A stretch of DNA of 64,000 nucleotides from assembly GCA_016715065.1 (NCBI GenBank), contig JADKBN010000003.1:576001-640000 (forward strand), read 5' to 3'. This document shows positions 56,255-64,000 of the stretch, one piece after another. This DNA is from Fibrobacterota bacterium. GTDB taxonomy: Bacteria > Fibrobacterota > Fibrobacteria > UBA5070. The first letter of the stretch is position 1. Each line of letters begins with the position of its first letter. The notes under the pieces are model-generated. The model did no database searches and had not been told where the DNA came from. It saw only the letters and a program-made list of their open reading frames with translations. Made by a program: the position numbers and the translations under genes.

Positions 56255-56962
56255 TCAGCGCTTGGCCAGCCATTTGCGGCGCTCGTCTTCCGGAAATTTC
56301 TCGATGGAATAGCGCAGCATCGTGCGGGGCATCCGCGTTGCATGGCGCTCCAAAAATTCCTGGAGCACACCCACATCACGCTTGCCGGCTTCGCGCAGCA
56401 TCCAGCCCGTCGCCTTGTGGATCAAATCGTGGCGGTCGCCTAGCAGTGCCTCGCAGACATCCAAGCACGCCCTGGGGGCTCCGTGGCGAATGCCGTGGAA
56501 AGTGGAAAGGACCGCGATCCGACGGTCCCATACAACGGAGCTGGCGACCAACATCCGAAACGTCTGCGGGTCAGGGAATTTTTCCCACCAGGGCCCTAAA
56601 ATCAAATGCGAGCTGCAGTCCACCAGATCCCAGTTGTCGATGTGGTCACGATGGCGGAGGTACAGCGCCACGATCTCCCGTTGGGTTGCCTCGCAACGAC
56701 TTCGTGCGAACGCATCGACCCAGCACAGCAGCCCAGCCATCCGTTCTTCATGCCAAGGGGATTTGACGAGCTCAACGACTTCCAGGGGTAGGATTCCCCG
56801 GAACAGGCGGACGCCTTCGCGGAGTTTGGGGACCGCAATCCCTAGGAAGCGGTCGTGTTCGGCGTATCCGCCCGGGAACACCTGGAAGAAACGCGCGACT
56901 TCCAGTGCACGGTCAGGATTGCGCTGTCGATGGAGCCATTGGGAGAAATCGTTGGCCTTCAT
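56255..56962 (-). CDS. DNA alkylation repair protein (AlkD-like)
   Basis: This is a 235-aa HEAT-like repeat protein of the AlkD family, which excises alkylated bases from DNA. The diagnostic block is present: DHIDNWDLVDCSSHLILGPW, followed by VVWDRRIAVLSTFHGIRHGA and KATGWMLREAGKRD, and the C-terminal ATRMPRTMLRYSIEKFPED. The start at 56962 (MKANDFSQWLHRQ) fits the family's length; the frame is open much further into alaS on the opposite strand, which is not coding. Confidence 0.85.
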   Translation of the reverse strand: MKANDFSQWLHRQRNPDRALEVARFFQVFPGGYAEHDRFLGIAVPKLREGVRLFRGILPLEVVELVKSPWHEERMAGLLCWVDAFARSRCEATQREIVALYLRHRDHIDNWDLVDCSSHLILGPWWEKFPDPQTFRMLVASSVVWDRRIAVLSTFHGIRHGAPRACLDVCEALLGDRHDLIHKATGWMLREAGKRDVGVLQEFLERHATRMPRTMLRYSIEKFPEDERRKWLAKR

Positions 56963-57073
56963 GGTTACCGCGGGAATGTAGTCCAAGGTCCGAAAGGGGG
57001 CCTGGGGCGCCCCCAGGACATTGGAACTCCATGGATCCCGGGATTGATCCATTGGTTCTACCTTTGCGACCCT

Positions 57074-59719
57074 ATGAAGCTCCAGAAGCCCGTCACGTCG
57101 CAGGTCCTGCGGCAGTCGTTCATCGACTTTTTCGCCTCCAAGGACCATCGTTTCGTTCCCAGCTCGCCCGTGGTGCCGCACGACGACCCCACATTGTTGT
57201 TCGCTAACGCAGGCATGAACCAGTTCAAGGCGATCCTGCTGGGCGGCGACAACCCCACCGGACTCAAGCGCGCGGCCAACTCCCAGAAATGCATCCGCGT
57301 TTCCGGCAAGCACAACGATCTGGACGTTGTCGGGCGCGACAGCTACCACCACACCTTCTTCGAGATGCTGGGTAATTGGAGCTTCGGCGACTATTTCAAG
57401 AAGGAAGCCATTGCCTGGTCGTGGGAGCTCCTCACGGACGTTTGGGGTCTGGACAAGTCCAAGCTTTGGGCCACGGTGTACGAGGAAGACGACGAAGCCC
57501 TCGAGTTGTGGAAGACGGAAACCGACATCGACCACTCCCATATCATGAAGTCCGGCAAGAAGGACAATTTTTGGGAAATGGGCGAAGTGGGTCCCTGCGG
57601 CCCCTGCACGGAAGTCCACTACGATTTCGGCCCGGAATCCGACCCTCGCACCGGCGAGCCCGGCTATGAAGCCGCCGTGAACGTGGATGGCTGCGAGCGG
57701 TTCATCGAGATCTGGAACAACGTGTTCATGCAGTACGAGCGCATCGAAGACGGTTCCCTGCGCCCGTTGCCGAACCAGCATGTGGACACCGGCATGGGCT
57801 TCGAGCGCATCCTGCGCGTGATGCAGGGTGTGAAATCCAACTACGACACCGACGTGTTCCAGCCCTTGCTCAAGAAGATCGCCGAACTCACCGGCGTGGC
57901 CTACGACAGGGGTGAAAAGGGGACTCCCCATCGCGTGATCGCCGACCACGTCCGCACCTTGTCGTTTTCCATCGCCGACGGCGCCACACCTTCCAACGAA
58001 GGTCGCGGCTACGTGCTGCGCCGCCTTCTGCGACGTGCGGCCCGTTTCGCGCGCGAATTGGGAGCCAGGCAGCCTGTCGTGTGCGAAGTCGTACCCACTT
58101 TGGTGGAGATCATGGGCGACGCCTTCCCCGAGATCAAGGCTCGCCAAGCGCATATCATCACGGTGATCCGTTCGGAAGAAGAACGGTTCGGACGGACCTT
58201 GGACCAGGGACTGGACCGTTTCCGCAAAGCCGCGGAAACTGCCGTGGACGGAGTCATTTCCGGCGAGGACGTCTTCAAGCTCTACGACACCTACGGGTTT
58301 CCGGTGGACCTCACCGAGCAGATGGCCTTGGAACGGGGCCTTCGCATCGACGAGCCCGGCTACAAGAAAGCCATGGAAGAGCAGAAGGAACGCGCGCGCG
58401 CCGGCGGCAAGTTCACGAGCATCTTCAACAGCCTCGATGGTTGGACTCTTCTGCAGGAGGGCAATCCCTCGTTTGTCGGATACGATTGCGACAGCGCCGA
58501 GGTGAAAACCCTGCGCTACCGCGAACACGAAGACGATTTCTGGATTGTCACCGACCGCACCCCTTTCTATCCGGAAATGGGCGGCCAGATCGGTGACACC
58601 GGCGTGCTGGAGAGCAAGGGCGTCCGGTTCCAGGTGATCGACACGCAAAAGGTCAACGACGCCATCGTCCACCGTGCCAGGTTGGTGGAAGGTTCGGTCG
58701 CGAACGATTCCTTGGCGACCTTGACCGCGACTGTTTCGCAGGAAGGTCGTGCCGCCACGCGTCGCAACCATTCCGGTGTGCACCTTCTACACGCGGCGCT
58801 GCGCGAAGTGTTGGGTGAGCATGTCCAACAGCAAGGTTCGTGGGTGGGTCCCGATGCGTTCCGCTTCGACTTCGTCCACACTTCCGCCCTCTCGGAATCC
58901 GAGATCCTCCGTGTAGAAGACATCGTCAACGCCCAGATCCGTCAGGATCTGTCGATCGTGACCCAGGTATTGGCGGTGGAAGAAGCCAAGAAGACCGGCG
59001 CCATGGCGCTGTTTGGCGAAAAGTACGGCGACACGGTCCGCGTGATCTCCATGGAATCCTTCTCCAAGGAATTCTGCGGCGGCACCCACGCCAGTTCCAC
59101 CGGCCAGATCGGACTGCTGCGCATCCTGCGCGAAGCGTCGATCTCCGCCGGTGTCCGACGCATCGAAGGCGTCTGCGGCGAAGGGGCGTTCGAGCTTCTG
59201 CGCAAGCAGGCGACCGCAGCCACCCGGCTCGCCCAGACCCTCAAATGCGCCGACGAAGAGATTGGACAGAAAGTGTCTGATCTTTCCGCTCGTTTGCGCG
59301 CCGCCGAAAAGGAGATCGAGGGCCTCAAGGTCGCAGCGCTCTCCGCGAAGGTTCCCGCCATTTTGGCGAAATCCATTGATCTGGGCAAGGCCAAGGCGGT
59401 CGCTTTGGACCTTACGCAGGAAGCTGGCGATGCAGCCACGTTCAACCGGTTGGTGGATGCGATCGAACAGGGGCTTGGCAATGGGCGCGTGGCCTTGCTG
59501 GCCGCCGGGTTCGAAGGCAAGGTGACCTTGGTGGCGTTGGTTTCGCATGATCTGTCCAAGGCCTGTCCCGCCGGACCTCTGGTGAACGCGGCGGCCTCTG
59601 CGGTGGAAGGCAAGGGCGGCGGCAAACCCAATCGCGCCCAAGCCGGCGGCAAGGATCCGGGAAAAATCCCGCAAGCCTTGCAAGCCTTCTTGGATGCGGT
59701 GAAGGCCAAGCTGGCCTGA
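57074..59719 (+). CDS. alaS: Alanyl-tRNA synthetase
   Basis: This is an 881-aa class II synthetase charging tRNA-Ala, close to the E. coli length of 876. Class II and editing motifs: YHHTFFEMLGNWSFGDYF, MGEVGPCGPCTEVHYDFG, DTGMGFERIL, the editing zinc site RNHSGVHLLHAAL plus CGGTHASSTG, and the C-terminal C-Ala domain. The ATG at 57074 (MKLQKPVTSQVLRQ) is the standard start; the frame extends upstream without support. The downstream gene begins 5 bp after the stop. Confidence 0.97.
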   Translation: MKLQKPVTSQVLRQSFIDFFASKDHRFVPSSPVVPHDDPTLLFANAGMNQFKAILLGGDNPTGLKRAANSQKCIRVSGKHNDLDVVGRDSYHHTFFEMLGNWSFGDYFKKEAIAWSWELLTDVWGLDKSKLWATVYEEDDEALELWKTETDIDHSHIMKSGKKDNFWEMGEVGPCGPCTEVHYDFGPESDPRTGEPGYEAAVNVDGCERFIEIWNNVFMQYERIEDGSLRPLPNQHVDTGMGFERILRVMQGVKSNYDTDVFQPLLKKIAELTGVAYDRGEKGTPHRVIADHVRTLSFSIADGATPSNEGRGYVLRRLLRRAARFARELGARQPVVCEVVPTLVEIMGDAFPEIKARQAHIITVIRSEEERFGRTLDQGLDRFRKAAETAVDGVISGEDVFKLYDTYGFPVDLTEQMALERGLRIDEPGYKKAMEEQKERARAGGKFTSIFNSLDGWTLLQEGNPSFVGYDCDSAEVKTLRYREHEDDFWIVTDRTPFYPEMGGQIGDTGVLESKGVRFQVIDTQKVNDAIVHRARLVEGSVANDSLATLTATVSQEGRAATRRNHSGVHLLHAALREVLGEHVQQQGSWVGPDAFRFDFVHTSALSESEILRVEDIVNAQIRQDLSIVTQVLAVEEAKKTGAMALFGEKYGDTVRVISMESFSKEFCGGTHASSTGQIGLLRILREASISAGVRRIEGVCGEGAFELLRKQATAATRLAQTLKCADEEIGQKVSDLSARLRAAEKEIEGLKVAALSAKVPAILAKSIDLGKAKAVALDLTQEAGDAATFNRLVDAIEQGLGNGRVALLAAGFEGKVTLVALVSHDLSKACPAGPLVNAAASAVEGKGGGKPNRAQAGGKDPGKIPQALQAFLDAVKAKLA

Positions 59720-59724
59720 AAATC

Positions 59725-60474
59725 ATGATCGGCCCACTGGAAACAAGTCTGTTGGAACGCCGTCGGCAGGTCGGTCCCTTGTGGGCTGTTCTGTTGGATC
59801 CGGATTCCCTGCCGCCCCTCGAGCTTGCCGCAACCGCGCGCGAGGTTCAGGAGGCGGGCGCAGATTTGCTTCTGGTGGGAGGTAGTTCGGCTGCGCCAGG
59901 TGTTTTCGAAGCGGGTATGAAGGCGATCCGAGAGCAGTCCACTCTTCCTGTCGTGTTGTTTCCTGGCTCGTATCACCAGGTGGTGGGAGGGGCGCATGGC
60001 ATCCTATTCACCAGCCTGTTGTCCGGTCGCAATCCCCAGTACCTCGCCGAGGAGCAGGTCTGCGGCGCCCCCCGTGTTTTGAAGCACGGCATCGAGCCCA
60101 TTCCCACTGCCTACCTGCTGATCGAATCCGGTGTTCCCACCACGGTCCAGAAGGTCTCGGGAACCCAGCCACTTCCCCGCGAAGACCACGAGCGGGTGAT
60201 GCACCATGTGTGGGCTGCCCGCATGATGGGGATGAGGTGGGTGTACCTGGAAGCAGGATCCGGTGCCCAGCAACCGGTCCCAGTCGAAATGGTCCAACGG
60301 GTCCTGGCCGAGGGGCAAGTGAATCTCATTGTGGGCGGGGGATTGCGCACTCCCGAAGCGATCCGCGAACGTGCGGTGCTGGGGCCGACCATGATTGTGA
60401 CCGGCAACGTCCTGGAACAACGTCGTGATCCTGGCTTCCTCAGAGAATTTGCCCAAGCGGTCCACTGCAAATAG
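59725..60474 (+). CDS. Geranylgeranylglyceryl phosphate synthase family (PcrB-like)
   Basis: This is a 249-aa TIM-barrel prenyltransferase relative that in archaea and some bacteria joins a polyprenyl diphosphate to glycerol-1-phosphate. Motifs: VLLDPDSLPP, GADLLLVGGSS, VVLFPGSYHQVV, GILFTSLLSGRNPQYL, LEAGSGA and the phosphate-binding VGGGLRTPEAI. It starts 5 bp after alaS. The prenyl length and product cannot be told here. Confidence 0.88.
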   Translation: MIGPLETSLLERRRQVGPLWAVLLDPDSLPPLELAATAREVQEAGADLLLVGGSSAAPGVFEAGMKAIREQSTLPVVLFPGSYHQVVGGAHGILFTSLLSGRNPQYLAEEQVCGAPRVLKHGIEPIPTAYLLIESGVPTTVQKVSGTQPLPREDHERVMHHVWAARMMGMRWVYLEAGSGAQQPVPVEMVQRVLAEGQVNLIVGGGLRTPEAIRERAVLGPTMIVTGNVLEQRRDPGFLREFAQAVHCK

Positions 60475-60531
60475 TCCACGGACAATCATCCGGACTCATT
60501 CGCGGGTGGTAGGTTTTTGGGAGCGATGACC

Positions 60532-61677
60532 ATGGATCCCATCTCCACCTTGGCTCTTCTGTCCGCCGCTTTTTTGGTGGCGGCGATTTTGCATCGATTC
60601 TTGGCTCGGTGGGGAGTGCCGGGCATTCTGCTGGAGTTGGCGATCGGTTTCGCCGTCGGCAATTGGATCGCCAGTCCACACCAGGTGGGTTCCATCCTTG
60701 GCACTGCGGAACTCGGTGTCTTGGTTCTGTTTGGGTTGGTCGGACTGGAGACAGACATTCAAGGGCTGCTCCCCCTGCGGTGGACGGTTTTGAAGGTCGC
60801 GATGCTTTCCATCACGGTCAGTTCTCTCGGCTTTGGGTTGATCCACGGCTTTTTCCGTCTGGCGGAAGGCGAGCCGCTCATTGTCGCAGCGACCATCATG
60901 ACCTCGGGCACCGGAATGGCGATGCGGGTCTTGAGGGAGCACAAATTGGTCGGCACACCCTCCGGCCGTGTTCTCCTCGGGGCCTCGGTCTTGGATGACT
61001 TCCCCGCGATCCTGCTGTTGTCCATCGCCTTGGCCAGCTCACGGACCACAAGGATGGATCTGGATTTTGGCTGGATCCACCCAATGGACTTTCTGGCCGC
61101 GGCGGTTTTGCTCGGGATGCTGTTTTTGATCCATTTCCGAAAAAAAGCGCACATACGTCCCGTCCACGCGATTCCTCTCTTGGTCTTGGGAGCCTGGTCC
61201 AGCCATCAATTGGGCCTGACCTCCTTGCTGGGGGCTCTGTTGGTGGGAATGGCTCTGCGGGGAGACAATACTGAGGATACAGAGCGATTCTTGAGCCCGT
61301 ACGCCTTGTTTCTCATTCCTGTCTACTTCATCACGGTGGGCATGCGGGTTCCCTTGGAAGCGCTGCTGGACCCCAGGTCCTGGTGGCTCGGAGGCGGATT
61401 GTTCGGCTTGGCATTGTGCGGGAGATTGATCTGTTCCCTGGGGATAGGCCGTGACGCTCGCGAAAAAGGGGTGGATTCCTGGGTCATCATCTGGGGCATG
61501 ATCCCACGAGGGCTCCCGGGCTTGGTCTTCGCGACCGTGGCCAGAGAAGCCGGGTTGTTGTTGTCGACCACGTTCTTTGGGCTGGTGCTCATGGTGACCC
61601 TCACCAACCTGGTTGGGCTGGCTGGGCTGGCTTGGAGAGCCCAGCAACTGGGTCAGAAGATTTTTTCTGCCAGATAA
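60532..61677 (+). CDS. Cation:proton antiporter, CPA2 type
   Basis: This is a 381-aa integral membrane protein with about 11-12 hydrophobic helices. The start ATG at 60532 has GGGAG 8 bp upstream; another ATG 6 bp earlier is too close. Motifs of the sodium/proton exchanger family include LELAIGFAVGNW, GVLVLFGLVGLETD, ASVLDDFPAILLLSIAL (the ion-binding Asp pair) and TSLLGALLVGMALRG. It exchanges a monovalent cation for protons, probably for pH or salt balance. It lies 57 bp after the prenyltransferase and ends just before the rRNA operon. Confidence 0.88.
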   Translation: MDPISTLALLSAAFLVAAILHRFLARWGVPGILLELAIGFAVGNWIASPHQVGSILGTAELGVLVLFGLVGLETDIQGLLPLRWTVLKVAMLSITVSSLGFGLIHGFFRLAEGEPLIVAATIMTSGTGMAMRVLREHKLVGTPSGRVLLGASVLDDFPAILLLSIALASSRTTRMDLDFGWIHPMDFLAAAVLLGMLFLIHFRKKAHIRPVHAIPLLVLGAWSSHQLGLTSLLGALLVGMALRGDNTEDTERFLSPYALFLIPVYFITVGMRVPLEALLDPRSWWLGGGLFGLALCGRLICSLGIGRDAREKGVDSWVIIWGMIPRGLPGLVFATVAREAGLLLSTTFFGLVLMVTLTNLVGLAGLAWRAQQLGQKIFSAR

Positions 61678-61821
61678 AGATTTTTTTTGCCTCCGGCCCT
61701 TGCATCTGAGAGGCCCCCGGCGTATGTTTATGAACCCGCCGATAAAACGGCGGCGCCGAAACGAAAGTCGAGGCACACGAGTCGAAAGGCTCGAACGAGG
61801 ATTCGTCCTCAACTCTTTGAC

Positions 61822-61880
61822 ATCTTGGTAGGATTGATTTGTGCAGGTCTATAGTCAATGACTTTAGAGAAGATCAAAGT
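61822..61880 (+). promoter_or_regulatory. 16S leader arm of the rRNA processing stem
   Basis: Bases 61822-61846 pair with 63532-63555 (24-25 bp, one bulge), and GAAGATCAAAGT near 61868 pairs with ACTTTGATCTT at 63520. This is the long stem around pre-16S that RNase III cuts. Confidence 0.8.
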
Positions 61881-61909
61881 GAGCGTGACAAGTGAAAGCT
61901 AGGATGGAA

Positions 61910-63675
<1,766 letters not shown>

Positions 63676-64000
63676 TAAGTATGAAAAGGGCTTATGGTGG
63701 ATGCCTAGGCACCATCAGGCGATGAAGGACGCGGCAAGCAGCGATAACCTCGGGTAGGTGCAAACGACCATTGATCCGGGGTTTCCGAATGGGGCAACCC
63801 AGTGGGTAACCACTAATCCTTGACTGAATACATAGGTTTTGGATAGCCAACGCAGGGAAGTGAAACATCTCAGTACCTGCAGGAGAAGAAATCAAACGAG
63901 ATTCCCTAAGTAGTGGCGAGCGAACGGGGAGTAGCCCAAACCAGTCATTTATGGCTGGGGTTGTAGGACCTGCATTTAGTGCGAAGATACTAGTCTAACT
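63676..64000 (+). rRNA. rrl: 23S ribosomal RNA, 5' part
   Basis: It begins with TTATGGTGGATGCCTAGGC and GGCGATGAAGGACG, the conserved 5' end of 23S domain I. It runs off the window. Confidence 0.95.

Noticed and set aside
56963..58783. Long minus-strand open frame opposite alaS
   Set aside because: It is a G+C third-position shadow of alaS; only the AlkD-like part to 56962 has a matching family and length.

Overview
The window is high-GC DNA, apparently from a member of the Fibrobacterota or a close relative. Four things point there: two TIGR02147 genes (a regulator family first described as a Fibrobacter paralogous family), a giant protein with a fibro-slime domain (TIGR02148), many exported plant-polysaccharide enzymes and lipoproteins, and a complete 16S rRNA gene. 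The assignment is inference; aligning the 16S gene would settle it.

Layout. 1-8984 is mainly a carbohydrate and secretion region: a partial beta-helix protein, a lipoprotein, tRNA-Ser(CGA), a GH43 glycosidase, the SRP RNA, a GH9 cellulase and a PHB-depolymerase-like esterase. 8971-20533 (minus strand) is one tightly coupled operon and the most unusual part. It starts with a frameshifted OmpA-like/peptidoglycan-binding protein and a proline-rich protein. A 45-aa mini-ORF and an 814-aa putative zinc peptidase follow, none with an export signal. After these comes an array of five related exported proteins plus gene remnants. This layout resembles a delivered toxin followed by a duplicated set of periplasmic immunity proteins, but that function is inferred. 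20713-23558 holds gyrB and a SEC-C gene. 23725-34948 holds a metallophosphoesterase, then a TIGR02147 regulator coupled to a lipoprotein, then two giant paralogous lipoproteins. rpiA (34997-35689) is followed by about 850 bp of noncoding DNA carrying a cluster of short palindromes.

36547-55801 is dominated by large exported proteins: a lipoprotein with a SUMF1-like end, a PEBP-family protein, a putative HExxH/ricin-like protein, two VIT-domain paralogs, a second TIGR02147-lipoprotein operon, and a 1598-aa fibro-slime protein with five CxxC repeats and a 12-C tract. 56255-61677 holds housekeeping genes: an AlkD-like DNA repair protein, alaS, a GGGP synthase-family gene and a CPA2 antiporter. 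The window ends in an rRNA operon: complete 16S, a spacer without tRNA genes, and the 5' end of 23S.

Starts were chosen from ribosome-binding sites, signal peptides and stop/start overlaps. Family names rest on motif recognition by eye; no database search was run.
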